From Halichoerus grypus (lineage: Eukaryota > Chordata > Mammalia > Carnivora > Phocidae), in assembly GCF_964656455.1 (NCBI RefSeq), contig NC_135714.1, forward strand, positions 61,653,850-61,717,849: a stretch of 64,000 bases of DNA, given 5' to 3'. Made by a program: the position numbers and the translations under genes. Below the pieces are notes generated by a model, which worked only from the letters and a program-made list of their open reading frames with translations, was not told the origin of the DNA and searched no databases. Shown in pieces: positions 1-12,670 of this stretch (positions are counted from its first letter, which is position 1; each line of letters begins with the position of its first letter).

Positions 1-560
1 CAAACAAGACCCTGTCCTCATAGAGTTTATAGTCTGGTGGAGTATTACATGAATGTATAATTTTCAAGTGGGCAGAACTTCAAAAAAAAGAGACCACACA
101 CTGACAAAGGAAGGTGACCTAGATGAGATGGGTGATGGGATCAGGGAAGATGTTCATGGGCAAGTTATGTTTGTCCAGTGAACTTCTACTTATCCTTTCC
201 TTCTCCCCTTATAGCAAATGAGCAAGGGTGGGGAGAGAGAAAGGGAGAGAGGAGGCAGAAAAACAACAGGCAGAAAAACAACAACCAGTGTGCAAGAAGG
301 ACAAAGAGAATACAAGGTGAGGCTCAAGAGATTAGACAGGATCTTCTAAGTCATGGTAAGACCTCTGTTTTTTATCCTAAAAGCAATAGTAAGGCACTGA
401 AAGTTATAAGCAAGAGAGATGACATCAGCACATCAATTTTTTAAAAAAATGGTTCTGCTGCATTTTGTAGAGAATTAGTACAAGAGCCAGAGAAGAGAGA
501 GGTTACACTTAGTAGGCTATTAATGTACACAGGTGAGAATTAACTGTTGTCAGAATCCAC
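1..560 (+). repeat. Ancient mammalian interspersed repeat, unassigned family
   Basis: CCTGTCCTCATAGAGTTTAT, AGTCTGGTGGAGTATTACAT, then later AGCAATAGTAAGGCACTGAA, AAGCAAGAGAGATGACATCA and AGAGGTTACACTTAGTAGGC. The order matches a common old repeat that I recognise but cannot name reliably. The same family recurs at 13985-14960. Confidence 0.5.
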
Positions 561-2944
561 AGAGATTTAAATAAACAGAAGGCATGTGGACTTTTGGGAT
601 ACCATCCAACCATCAGAAAATCTCAAGGCTTTGTCCCCATTCCCTCCAAACTCAAGAAGAAAGTACTCATATCTAAGTCATGGCTGAGGATACTGTTGCT
701 CATGGTGTTGTCAGGGTTGGAGTTTTTTATGTAAGGAACAAAGGCTTAAAACACTTTCTTTCAGTTAAGCAGAGTAATCTGACTGTGACAGGCTCCCCCT
801 TCACCCCTTCCTCAGGTCAGAAGACCATGAAAGACTATAGACAGATTGAGGAGCCTGTTAGAAAAGCTACCCGAAGCCTTGAGCTAGAAGAACAAAAGTT
901 TCTCTTGTGGTTCACTCTTTGTCCATCTGGACCACCTGGCTAGGTTTAGGCCCAAACCTCAGCCCTTTGGGAACTGAAAAGAGCTCAATGCAAAAGCAAA
1001 ATCCCTCAAAGATACTTTTCCATTCTTTATCTGCTGACACATTTTTCTCTTTGCTCCCTTCTTCCTGCCAGCCTTATGGTTTGACAAATATTATTCAAGT
1101 GTGACTGCTGCTGAAGCCATTGCTTCAGATAGTGAAGAAAAGAGAGAGAGTAAAGGATGGGGAAATAATTTTCCTGCATGCACCCCTCAACCTTTTCAGA
1201 AAAAAACTACTCCTTCCCTTTCACTTCCTTTTGCATTTCAATTAAGACCTTTTTGTACAGCACTTCTTGTGTGGTACTGAGTTGTCCTTTCCCTGGGTCC
1301 CAGATGCACTTGCAGTAAGGATATAAAAATCTATAAGACTTTGTTGTTACTTCACCAGATTAAACAGCATATAAATTATGATATTGCACTGACTGGGCCC
1401 TCTGACCGGCAGAGAAAGCATTAGATGCTCTTCCTCATCAAGGCCCTTTTTGGCCATATGGGAAAGTACTGGTGGAAGTAATGAAGGCATTGAGGATAAC
1501 CGTCTATCTGAAATGTACTCTTCAAAGACTAGGTGGGTTTATTTGGTGTTTGCTGTTATTGTTTATCTGCTCTGTCTTGTTCATTAGTGTTGTTTTTTGT
1601 TGCTGTTGTCTTAGATTTCAACGAGCCCACCTGAAGAACTACATGGTACACCCTCTCCCTTCATTCCCACTTTCCTCCTTTAAAATTAAGTAAGTGGCAG
1701 CCAAGGTAGGACCCAGGGAAAATGGGCCAAGGACGCCACTGAAATTATTCTAGTTGAGGTCCTAAAATGGAGGGGCAAGGGGGCTTCATGATGGAGGTCC
1801 ATCCCATGTCACTGATTTAGAACACTACGTTTGAGCTTAGGGCCAACACACAGACAAATGGCATTGTTCCAAGGCCTACAATAGCCTTTAAATATTATTC
1901 CTCAAAAACTGTAGTGTGACCAAAATAGAGGGATACCCAGGATTTGTATCCCAACCACTGGTTTATACTTACCTATCCAGCTCTTCTTACCACCCAATTC
2001 TGTTCAAATCACCTTGGTCTACTTGCCATTCCACCAATATGCCCTGTCTTCATTAGACAGTGGATGAAACAAATGTGGGTTCAGAACAAGAAAGAAGTCC
2101 ATTCCAGGCCTTTTGTCATTTTATGCTGACATTGTTCCAATATGTAGCGAATAGAGAAAATATTCTTTCTTTAGTTGCTACTTGAAATCAAAATAGTCTC
2201 AGAATTTGACAGAAAAAAAAGTCATATCTTTCCAAAATCTTCTAAAAACCTGAATTATCTTTAGAAGATACATTTTTTACAGTGTGGAAAAATTCACTGA
2301 AGAGAAGCCATGGTTCAATTGGACTTTCTGGGGCACTGGAAGGAGCATTATTATCAGCCCAGAATATCCAGCTCATTGACTATCTGAGAAAGTTGTGGCA
2401 AGAAGATAATTACCTGAAAGGAGATGGACTTCTATCCCTTAGGCAAGTGGTAGAAGACAAGTAGGATACTCTGATCTGCTTGCTTTACTCTAGGTTTTGC
2501 TTAATGGCAAAAGTAAGGAGATATAGTAGACATTGTAATCCGAGCATTTAAAATTCAGTTATCCTCAATCCTAAAGCTGCTTTAATGACAGCTATAACTT
2601 ATACCTTTCCAGAACCTATTATATGCTCTGAAGATTCTCCCTTCTCCAAAGACTTCAAAATGAAGACACACAGCTGGCTGAGCACACTATGTTGCAGTAT
2701 GCCCAAGACTTCTTGCAAGCTTTTCTAAAGGAGTGCTCTGAATCACACCTATTGGGCCACCATCTTGCAGCATCGCTGTATCTCAGAACCCCTGTCAGGC
2801 CACTGAAAGCAGAGACTTTACCAAAGCTGGTGGTTTCTTTATTTAATAAAAGTCTCAATCTTAGTATTTTGGTTATTTAAAATCTCTCTTGCTTATATGT
2901 AGCATCCTAAAAAAACAAAACAAATGAACAAAAAAACCAGACTC
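561..2944. other. No recognisable feature
   Basis: Unique-looking AT-rich DNA. Short open frames here (for example 680-943 and 2282-2464) have no recognised homology, splice context or codon conservation that I can judge. A poly(A)-signal-like TTTAATAAAAGTCTCAATCT at about 2841 has no gene attached. Confidence 0.5.
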
Positions 2945-3145
2945 TTCTTTTTTTGAGAGAGAGAAAGAGAAAGAGAGTGTATGGGGGGGGAGGGAGGCAG
3001 AGGGAGGGGGAGAGAGAGAATCTTGAGTGGGGTCCACACCCAGCTCTGAGCCTGACACGGGGCTCAATCTCATGACCCTGAGATCATGACCTGAGCCAAA
3101 ATCAAGGGTCGGATGCTTAACCAACTGAGCCACCCAGGTGCCCCC
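2945..3145 (-). mobile_element. SINEC, minus strand
   Basis: In reverse: GAGAGAGAGAAAGAGAAAGA, the G-rich stretch, GATCATGACCTGAGCCAAAA and CAACTGAGCCACCCAGGTGC. Confidence 0.92.
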
Positions 3146-3164
3146 AAAACAAGGTCTTAAATAC

Positions 3165-3480
3165 AGAGAATAAACTGGTGGCTGCCTGAGGGGAGAGGGG
3201 TGGGGGGGGGTTGGGAAAAATTGATGAAGGGGACTAAAAGGTACAAACTTTCAGCTATAAAATAAATCATGGAGATGAAAAGTACAGTACAGGGAATCTA
3301 GTCAATAATATTATAATATTGTATAGTGACAGATGGCGACTATAATTATCGTGGTGAGCACTGAGTAATATAGAGAATTGTCAAATTACTATGTTGTACA
3401 CCTGAAACTAATATAGCATTGTACATTAAACTATACTTCAAAAAAAAAAAACTATACTTCAACAATAAAAAATAAATTAA
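3165..3480 (+). mobile_element. L1 3' UTR fragment (older L1M-type), plus strand
   Basis: ACTGGTGGCTGCCTGAGGGG, a G-rich stretch, GGTACAAACTTTCAGCTATA, ATGTTGTACACCTGAAACTA and a terminal A-rich duplication. This order is typical of older mammalian L1 3' ends. Confidence 0.75.
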
Positions 3481-3499
3481 ATAAATAAAATAATGGGAT

Positions 3500-5737
3500 A
3501 AAATTTCTCTCCAAGTGTGGACGCTCAGGGGCAGGGGGACTCAGATAATGCAGATCAGGAACATTTAATTTAAGGACAAATTAAGTTTCAAAACATGTTT
3601 ACTTAACTTGTGATAAATCTCAAGGTCTGCAGAGTAGTTTGGTGCTGATGCCTCTGGCTGCCGCTTACTGTCCAGGAAGCTACAGTACTGATTCCTAAAC
3701 TTCCTCAGCCACATCATATGAGCTTTTCCCATAATACACTCAAAAATGGTAATTACGCAGTCTGGTGAGCAGAGCCTTTGACACTCCACCTCCTCTCCAT
3801 TCATTTACATGGAGTCAGGGAAAGAGAAGCTGCTCTATCCAGTGAATACCAAATCTATGGCATTTTAAACCTAGTCCATGATTGATGATTCCTAATTATT
3901 AGGTAACCACACTCACTTGAAGAATATTTTTTTAGAACTACGCTTTTGGGGTAAATTAACTGACCATGTATACTTTGAATGTCACGAAACATTTGAGAAG
4001 CTCTAATAAACCTACAGTTGACTGAGAACCTTTCCACCTCCATAGGGCACGCAGCAAGTTTTATCATGAGAGATGAAATCTACACGTGCTGGTTTTCCTG
4101 AGGCCTTAGATGCCACTTACACCCGGCACTTCCCAGAGTTTGAGCCCCAATCTATTTAACAAGGACCTGTCAAAACAAGGTTATAAAAATAGAGTGTATT
4201 TTAAGTGTTTACATTTTAATAAATTAACACGTGTAAAATATATAAACTTAGAACAACTGTGCTATTACAAAGTAACTTATAAAATTAATTCAGGCCGTTT
4301 AGTATTATAATGAGACAATTGTATAGTTGAATGAAAAAAAAAAAGTCTTTCACTCCTGTCTTGGGTCTCTGTTGTAGAATGTAAAACCTCATTTGAAGTT
4401 AAGGGTAAAGTCTAAATTTGATACATTTCCTGACATGAGGCCTGGGCCTACACCAATGGCCATCCTGGGTTAGACTTTGCTCTTCCTCCTTCAAAGGGAC
4501 ACATTGAAATCATATTTTTAAATTTTTTAAAGGAACAAGATTATTAAATTTGGTAAGAGAGAGCTATTCTTTAAACCAAGATATTGGCAGGATCCTTTTC
4601 TTTTTTCATCTTTCATAAGGTGTGCAATATCTCTGGCCATGCAATAATATGGAATATCATGGTCTGGTTTTTATATACGGCTGACTGTGTATCTCATGCC
4701 ATGGCAGCTGAATTAAGCGAAGTTAACCGGTAATATGTATAAGTGATCTAAAATTCCACTGTGTCCAGGTAACACCAAGTGCCCTGGGCAAGAAATACAG
4801 GCAATTACCTACACAAAGTGGCTCACCAGAGGTGCATATTCAGGACAGGACCTCCAACAGTGGGCAAGAATAGCTTTTTCACTCATTGCTTAGCAGCCAT
4901 ATTTTTCTGGTTTCAGGGAAATTATTTTTTCCAACTGTAAATAGAGGACTGAGACATCAGCTTCATGTGATCTTACTGCTGGTCAGGGACACTTTGAGGG
5001 ATAATTTTACAGCAGAGGTGAAAGTCCTGGGGGAAAAAAGGATGTAGACATCAATTGAAGATTGCGTGAAAATGAAGGATGGTCAGACAGCATAGCTCCC
5101 ACATACCAACTGCAGACCCTGCTGCAGCTAGCAGGGCTGAAATGTGATAGGGGGAGGACTCTGCCCTCTCCAGCAGGTGACAGATAATGGGAAACTACAC
5201 TGTGTCCTGGCAGCTAGAGGTTTCTTCTTCTGAGTCACTCCTAACTCAGCAGCCTAGTATTGAAAGTCTGAGGAGGCTTCCCTGCCTGGCTCTTAAAAGT
5301 AAATACAGCCTAGACTTCCTTTATTTGCAAACTAGTCAACAGTGCTCAGAGTAAAATCCGGTAAATCTACTGTCATATTTGCTGAACCCGTCAAAACAAG
5401 AAAAGGATGCTATGTTGGAACATTCCCCTCTATTAATGAAAACCTCTAGTTTCATTTCCCCCTACCCCCATCCGCGGCCCCATTCATTCACTAATGCATT
5501 CAGTCAGCAGAGGAGCCAGGGGATCCCATGAACTTTCATTGAACATGTTCTAGTTACAGTGTGAGGAATACAAAACTGTAAGGTTTGACCTCATCCTGCA
5601 GGAACTCACAGTCTAGCTAAGGATAATGTATAAAAATAACGTATAAAAACAAATGGTTGCATTCCTTAGGGTTGAATGCAATAATGCAGGTGGGTGCTTG
5701 GTAGAACAGTGGCTCAAAGGAGGGAGACGAGGAATCT
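3500..5737. other. Mostly unrecognised intergenic DNA
   Basis: No gene or young repeat is seen. GGAACTCACAGTCTAGCTAA near 5600 is the type of phrase found in the unassigned ancient repeat family at 1-560. Confidence 0.5.
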
Positions 5738-5930
5738 GCTTCATTGGAATATTCACAAAGGCTGATATCTGTGCCAGGCAGTGTCAAATACTTTACCTCC
5801 TTCAGCTCATTTAATTCTCCAACGACCCTCACCTTAAAGATTAGAAAACTAAGGCTCCAAGAAAGCAAGTAATACACCCAAGGCTACGAATCTAATAAGA
5901 GGCAGAACCAAGATTCAAGTCCAGGTCTGT
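5738..5930 (-). mobile_element. MIR SINE, minus strand
   Basis: TGTGCCAGGCAGTGTCAAAT, TCAGCTCATTTAATTCTCCA, AAAACTAAGGCTCCAAGAAA and AGAACCAAGATTCAAGTCCA follow the ancient tRNA-derived MIR in reverse. Confidence 0.75.
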
Positions 5931-8514
5931 CTTTTCAGGTCTCTGATACTCCTCAGCCAGTGATTGATTGCCAGGACAGTGAGCATGAAACCGTCCAGTA
6001 TATTTGGCTTGGGGGAATAGGGTCATGTAAGGGATGGCAGCAGTGCAGACAGGCTTAAGCCAAGGACAACTTCTGCTTCTGACTGCAGAGGGCACTGGAT
6101 AGAGGAGCCAGCCCTCAGGACTGGTATGAACTCTTGACAGCATTCTTTACCTTTACATCCTTTCCTGCTGCTTTCAAGGAATGCTGTGCCCACCTTCTCA
6201 GTCTCATCACCCTTCCTTAAAAGGCTTTGGAACAATGCAGGGTACTAGCGCAGTAGCCAAGGAGATTTCTGTCTTGCTTCCTTTGTATGATCTTTATTTC
6301 CTCTTTTTACCCTCAGTAGATTCAGGAAAGAGAAAAAGTCTCTTCGGTTAAATGTTGCTACTCCCACATTAACTTTCCAAGAGGGCTGCTCCCCCCTATT
6401 TCCACCACTGTAGTCTTCATAGAAAAAGTCCCAGTGAACAATCATATGTTACTGTGAATTTGGGTACATACTTTATTCTACTGTTTCTTAAACCCGCCCC
6501 CACCCCCGGGAGGGTATAAGACAAACAACAATTTGGAAAACTGGATCACTACAATTGGGGTGGGTGAGGAAGATTGGTCCCAACCCTCAGGGATTCTGGC
6601 GTCAAACCTGCTGCCCACCTCTGAGAATCAGTGTTCTAGCAGCTAAGTATCATCAGCATCTTCATACTCCAGTCAGCTTAGTTCAGCCTGATAGAAGTTC
6701 AGCTGTATTCACTACTGACAATGCTGATATCCCCTGAGAGAGGACACCAGGAGAATTATTTAAAACCTGTAATCTCTTCTTATTTGTCCTTGGCACGTGT
6801 ATACATCACCAGTGGAGTTTCTCCCTAAAACTACCTACCTGGATGTTCTGTCCTTTAAATTATGAGTTCACTCTAGCCCAAGAGGGGATCAGGCTCTCAC
6901 TTCCATTCTCTTCATCTGCCCTCATGGATTCTCTTTCTCCAGGTCTTTTCATGGGTTAACTTCTTAGGCTCTGCTCACCCCCAACCCACCCGTTTCAAAC
7001 ATAGAGAAACGAGAACCAAAATGAACACTCCCATAGAAATCACTGCTCACTACCCTTAAAACCACTAAATGAAGTAATGTAGGTAAATCAAACCCAAGGA
7101 GATGAGGTTAGAAGGTTCCCTTTTACAACTACCAGAAATGAAAATTATCCCCCATGGCTGAAGCAATTTCCTCCGCGCCACTTCTATTTTCAGTCTGTCT
7201 AAGTTTCTATTTCAGGCTCCCGTGGCTGGAAAGCCTACAGATTATTATGGACATATACACTTTGTAACTTACAGAAGTGCTTGCAGGGGCCTTGCTTTTA
7301 TGGTAGGAGGGGTAGAGGAAATTGTTGAAAGTTATATCAAAGTTCTACTTCCTGACCCCAGGGCCGAACACCAAGCGCTTGGCATGGAGGTGACATTTGG
7401 CAAAGATTTGAGGAAGACTGTTTGCTTTACTGGAGTCACGGAAAGACTTTGAAAGATGTTTGTGTTTTCAACTGAAAACTGTTGAAAAGCTCAGGTTCTC
7501 TAATGTTCCTTTTCCATCAATTCGACATAGGAAGTTTGGAGGAGGTTCATTCAATTCAATAGACAACACACAACACATTGCGTGTGCGTGCATCAGAAGG
7601 GTGATATGACTCTGCTTCACTCTTCCATCTCCCTCAACACCTGCACAGACATTCCCCACACTCATGTCTCCCGTACACCAAAAGTTCATGGCCCATGTTA
7701 GTTTGCTCCATGATTCAAGTACATAGAAGATGGTTTTAATGAAAGTGTGATCACAGCCCCTTGGGGTTTGCAGGGAACTTCCAAGTCAGAGGCCTTTGCA
7801 TTGAGTGGCTCCAGGAGATGGTAAGATATATTTTTAATTCAGAAGAGAATAACCTTCAAATTTATATATAAATTGCTATCCACTTACCATGCATGTCTGA
7901 TATGTCCTTTTTGAGAATGTCTCTTCTTAGTCTTTAGAAACCAGTTTCTATAAGAGAAAGGAACAGTCAAAGGTAAAGCAGAGTCTTTCCCTTCCAGCAG
8001 ACCAATGTGTGGGCCAAGGTCAAAAGTGCTTATTCAAGTCGCCATCCCACTTCAAAGAAGCTGATGGCTGTGGGGGAATCACAGAGGCAATTTATGGGAA
8101 GTTTGAACTCTTCACTAACTTCAGCCAATACAAGTATTATTCCTTTTTCAAAAAATAAATAAATAAATGGTTTCAAATAGAAATGCACTTGGCATAATAA
8201 TTTAATAAAGCTAAACACAGTATCAAAATGTTGATCATAAGCTTACCTCCAAAAGGCCTAAAGAATGCACTGTCCTTGGATACAAGTCACATTGTAATTC
8301 CCTCCTTTTCTGCTCCTGGGTTTAAAACCAAACAGCTAAGATAAGATCTGTTGGCATGGCAGTAGCCCATGAATTATCCCCTCTCCTACAAAGATGCCCC
8401 ACACTAATCCTGTGGGACAGGATTAAGAGCATTCTAAATTCAGGGGGCTTAGAATGAGTGCAGTTCTGTTCTCCAAACTCCAGTATAGGGCTGGTGCTCT
8501 GGTTTTGTGACTAT
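5931..8514. other. No recognisable feature
   Basis: AT-rich intergenic DNA. The open frames at 6245-6445 (-) and 7222-7452 (+) are short and unrecognised. Confidence 0.5.
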
Positions 8515-8526
8515 AAAGAGCTTGTT

Positions 8527-8555
8527 GTGTTTTGTTTGTTTGTTTTTTAAAGATT

Positions 8556-8606
<51 letters not shown>

Positions 8607-8771
8607 TTTCTCTATCAGAGAGAGCGCACAATCGGGGGGAGCTGCAGGCAGAGGGAGAAGCAGGCTCCCCGCTGAGCAAGGAGCCCGATGTAGGACCCGA
8701 TCCCAGGACGTTGGGATCATGACCTGAGCTGAAGGCAGATGCTTAACCAACTGAGCCACCCAGGCATCCCG
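8527..8771 (-). mobile_element. SINEC, minus strand, with expanded ATTT tail
   Basis: In reverse, with TTTAAAGATTTTATTTATTT followed by an ATTT-type microsatellite to about 8609, then GAGGGAGAAGCAGGCTCCCC-like body and CAACTGAGCCACCCAGGCAT. The 12-bp TSD AAAGAGCTTGTT is at 8515-8526 and 8772-8783. Confidence 0.96.
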
Positions 8772-8932
8772 AAAGAGCTTGTTAAAAACTTTTCATGCCA
8801 TGTAAACTTTATCTATAAGAAATCCTACCTGTGTCATACTATTTACTATGTATATATGCTATTTATGGCTGGTATCACCATATTAGAATGGTTCTCAAAC
8901 TTTACCAAGAATCAGAATCCTCTGGGGAGCTT

Positions 8933-9389
8933 TTTTTTTTTCAATTGAGATATAATTGACATATAACATTGTATAAGCTTAAAGTGTACAATGTGGGGCA
9001 CCTGGGTGACTCAGTCAGTTAAGTGTCTGGCTTCAGCTCAGGTCATGATCTCAGGGTCCTGGGATTAAGCCCAGCATGCGGCTCCCTGCTCAGCGGGGAG
9101 TCTGCTTCTCTCTCTCCCTCTGCCTTTCCTCTTGCTCATGCTCTCTCTCAAATAAATAAATAAAATCTTTAAAAAAATAAAGTGTACAGTGTGTTGATTT
9201 GATCCATTTATATACTGCAAAATGATTACCACCATAGCATTAGATAATACCTCACATAATAACCATTTCTTTTTTTTTTTTTTTTAGTGGTGCAAACATT
9301 TAAGATCTAGTCTCTTAGCAGCTTTCAAGTATATAATACAATACTGTTAACTATAATCAATATGTTGTGCATTATTAGATCCCCAGAAC
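8933..9389 (-). mobile_element. L1 3' end fragment, minus strand, inserted in MER5 and carrying a SINE
   Basis: Starts with a T run, then AATTGAGATATAATTGACAT and TGATTACCACCATAGCATTA, followed by ACTCTCTTAGCAA-like 3' UTR sequence in reverse. Direct repeats CTGGGGAGCTT at 8922-8932 and 9390-9400 flank it. A SINEC sits at 8996-9178. Confidence 0.8.
8996..9178 (+). mobile_element. SINEC, plus strand, inside an L1 fragment
   Basis: GGCACCTGGGTGACTCAGTC, CTCAGGTCATGATCTCAGGG and CAAATAAATAAATAAAATCT. The direct repeats AAAGTGTACAATGTG (8981-8995) and AAAGTGTACAGTGTG (9179-9193) differ by one base. Confidence 0.95.
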
Positions 9390-10214
9390 CTGGGGAGCTT
9401 ATCAACCATGCAGCTTTTCTAGTCTGACCCCCATAAATTTGGATCCAGTAAGTTGGACTCTGGAATCTACAGGTGTAAAGGTTCCCCAAATGGTCCTGAA
9501 ACCTAGAGAACCCAGGCCACACTTCACACAGCCCTGCACTGGCTTTCTATCCATGTCATTTACCACCCTGTCCTTCATGCCAGCTAAGTGCCTGACACTG
9601 TCTCCCAAGACACACAATAGGATATTTCTCCAAAACAAGAAATTTTGAAAGCTGCACAGCTAAATGTACATTATGGTATGATTGGCTCCACTTTAAGTAA
9701 TCCAGAGAGGTTAATAACTTACAAACAAGTGGGCAAAGTTGTAACTTTAACTCAGATCTTTCTTCTCTCTAGACCCCTCTCTGTAGGCACTATTCTTTCA
9801 TCATTTTCTTGGGTTCGGGTGGCCTCAGGGACTAGTAGAAACTGAAAGATTGCACCATTTCCCTGATTGTGTGCTGTTATGAATCACTTGCTAATAAAAC
9901 AAAACTGTCTAAGTACATATTAAGCATTTTAAGAGCCAATTAGGCTTGAAAGTGTAGAGAGAATCATCTCCAATTTACAGTAAGAGCAATAACCATTGCC
10001 TCACATCATCTCCCATAAGTGCCCCCTGTTGGGAGTCATACCAGAGTTGGAGATCTGTCACTGGTGTTGCCATGAGGACTGAATGGACATTCCCTTGAGA
10101 CCTAGGCTTTCAAATTCATGAGGCTTTGAGGAATTCAATCTCAGGAACTAAAATCAATGGAAATATGTAAATGGAGTGATGAAGAGATAGTAAAATACCT
10201 TCAATTTCAAAATC

Positions 10215-10400
10215 ATTTTGTATTTTATAAAGCACTTTCACATACATTAATTTCTTATATCACCCGCATGTAGACAGATTTTATTCCCTTTCTGCAGCTG
10301 AGAAAATTTGGAGTTCAGAGTTTAAGTAGTCAGCTCCAGAAAACAATGAGCTTCCAAATCTAGGTCTCCTGATTCCAGTGAGAACATTGGAGTGTTTGAA
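10215..10400 (-). mobile_element. MIR SINE, minus strand
   Basis: TATAAAGCACTTTCACATAC, GCAGCTGAGAAAATTTGGAG and CCAAATCTAGGTCTCCTGAT keep MIR order in reverse. Confidence 0.65.
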
Positions 10401-10764
10401 GGCAAAGGTTGTTCTTGTACAAAGGAACGCATGCCACAGTGGTATTATCAGCTGGGCAAAAACTCTGATTTCAACTAGGAGAGGAGAAGGGAGGGGAGGA
10501 CCAGTGCTGCCCCAGACATGGGAGCAGACAGAGGGCTAATTGCAGGTAGGAGGACAGAGGTTTATCTAACAGTTACCAGGGACTGAACCCAGAGATTGGG
10601 CTGGCTGAAGGGAGAAAGAGGGTAGTGCCACTCTCTGAGTACTAGCAAAACGGCAGCATCGCTCCTGTGTGATGTGGAATTCACACGGGAAGCCATGTTG
10701 TAGCAGGCAAGGCTGCTTTTCCTTCAGAAGTGACATCCGCCTCCTGGCAACACTCACCACACTG

Positions 10765-10880
10765 CCACGTGCTTGGGGCTCAGCTTAATGGTAAGAGTCC
10801 TGGATTTTGAGTCCGAAGGGCTAAATGTGAGTATCTTGGGAGCCTACTAGAGTGAGCCAAAGAAGGGAAGAGGGGTGAGC
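10765..10880 (+). mobile_element. Possible MIR head (tRNA-like A-box), plus strand
   Basis: CAGCTTAATGGTAAGAGTCC then TGGATTTTGAGTCCGAAGGG resembles the tRNA-related head of MIR. It is not a functional tRNA, because no matching acceptor stem or B box follows. Confidence 0.35.
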
Positions 10881-11662
10881 TCTTAGACAACTGGCTTCAG
10901 GTCCACAGAGGCCCAGCTTCTCCTTCTGCCTAGAAACCTGGATATGCAGAGCTACTTCCAATGCCTTATGCCCAGGGCAAAGGCCCTGGTAGCACTACCT
11001 CTATGGAGGACAAGATCCTTAAAGCCAGTTGGTCTCCTCCACAAACAGGGATAACAGGCAAAATGCTGAGACAGGGGCCCGGTCAAGGATTCCACTGACA
11101 CTTACACTGATGATCAAAGTCATCCATTTTGTCATTAGAGCAATGGGCAGCCACATAGCTCAAAAACTTCCCTCTGGACATCCACCTACAGAGAGCAGCA
11201 CAGCTCACCCAGGCTTCTGCTAAGATGAGTGTCAAGGCACAGAATAAACACTTCATATCATGGATCCCAGGGACAGTGCTCTGGCTCTTTTGACAGGCAG
11301 CTGGGCAGGTCCTGTGGCACGCTGACGCCGGTGCACTCCCATCGCTCGTCAATCCCCAATGCCACATTCTCTGACCTTATGTGGGCAGCAAATGCCACAA
11401 GTCAGAAATTACTATTTCCAGAAAGCTGGTTTTAAAACATTTACCAGCACATTTTTTTAACCAATGAAACAAAGCCTTTTTGCATAATCACTGAGGCAGA
11501 TAGAAGGTTTATGGACATGACTCTCAAATTTCTGTTCACCTAATTTAGTCTGGGTATGCTGCTTTTGAGTTCTCTACCAAGATCCCTTCCACTTCATAAT
11601 TAAGACAAAAAATTGTTGTACTAGAACATTTCAATCACCCTTAGTAAAAGTAATGCTAGTTT

Positions 11663-11869
11663 GGGGACGCCTGGATGGCTCAGTCGTTAAGCGTCTGCCT
11701 TCGGCTCAGGTCATGATCTCAGGGTCCTGGGATCGAGCCCGAGCCCAGGGTCAGGCTCCCTGCTCAGCGGGAGTCTCCTTCTCCCTCTCCCTCTGCCTCC
11801 TCCCCCACCCCCGACTTGTGCACTCTCTCTCTCTCTCTCAAACAAATAAATAAAATCCTTAAAAAAAAA
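11663..11869 (+). mobile_element. SINEC, plus strand
   Basis: GGGGACGCCTGGATGGCTCA, CTCAGGTCATGATCTCAGGG and ACAAATAAATAAAATCCTTA. A direct repeat AGTAATGCTAGTT / AGTAATGCTGGTT lies on either side. Confidence 0.95.
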
Positions 11870-11883
11870 AAGTAATGCTGGTT

Positions 11884-12670
11884 GTGCTTTTAAACTCTGG
11901 GCCAGCCTGTGTTGCACTTAGAAACCCAAGGGCATGCAGTAAAGGTGCTAAATTTTTGGCTGACTTTCACAGGGCATGGGCCATACCTTTTTTTTTTTTA
12001 AAGTACACTGCATAATGCCTGACATATAATAGACACTCAATTGTTTGTTCATTTGAAGGAAAGAACAGAGCAATGATAGTGATTTAGTTCACACATGGAT
12101 CCTAAATAAAACTGAACCACAGAAGGAGATTTAATAAGCTTTTCTTTGTTCATGACTCACAGGGGAATGCAGCATAAAAGTGTGAAAGCCCCAGCCTTTG
12201 ACTATAAATGTAGCCATGTATGTATTGATATTACACTTCTAAAACTTTGACCTGCTTATCTTCCACCCACTACCCCTACCCCCGAGAAGCACCCTACTGG
12301 TTTCTGGGAGATGTGTAACAAGACTGTCAGTGATTTTTGCTCTAGCTTCCTTGCCAGGACCCATCACAGCTGCCCTGCAACAGCCTTCTGAGGATCTGCT
12401 CTGTCACCTGAACCTTCATAGTCTCAGAGCTTTACCGCTATCTGCAGCACAGTTAGGGGAAATGGCCTCTACCCAGTTCTCTGTCCCACTTCCTAAGACA
12501 ATGTTTTCTGGACTTCAAATAAGCATGCTTCTATCCAGAGATGTTATCACACAGAGTGTGCTCAATTTGGCATTCCAACCATCTATTAATGGTCCCAAAT
12601 AGTCTTTTAGCTTGGGTGGGGATGGAGAATTGACTATCCCATGCTACCTCTTTATGGACTTTGTCATACT
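11884..12670. other. No clear feature; weak L2-end trace
   Basis: AATGCCTGACATATAATAGA with CACTCAATTGTTTGTTCATT at 12013-12055 looks like an eroded L2 3' end. The rest is unrecognised. Confidence 0.45.

Larger units (their letters stand above)
8881..9500 (+). mobile_element. MER5A-like hAT element split by an L1 insertion
   Basis: The left part is GAATGGTTCTCAAACTTTAC, CAAGAATCAGAATCCTCTGGGGAGCTT-type (8886-8932). The right part, from 9390, is CTGGGGAGCTTATCAACCAT, TCTGACCCCCATAAATTTGG. These are neighbouring parts of MER5A. They are separated exactly by the duplicated CTGGGGAGCTT and the L1 fragment. Confidence 0.7.
9501..11662. other. Intergenic DNA with only MIR traces
   Basis: Apart from the MIR pieces listed at 10215 and 10765, no repeat, exon-like or RNA-gene structure was recognised. 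Confidence 0.5.

Noticed and set aside
2282..2464. Small protein-like open frame (MWKNSLKRSHGSIGLSG...)
   Set aside because: 60 codons, no family recognised, no splice or promoter context. Indistinguishable from chance.
7222..7452. 76-codon open frame (MAGKPTDYYGHIHF...)
   Set aside because: No recognised homology or gene context, so not reported as a gene.
10771..10830. tRNA-like stretch (CAGCTTAATGGTAAGAGTCC)
   Set aside because: It lacks a paired acceptor stem and a proper B box. Better explained as a MIR head.
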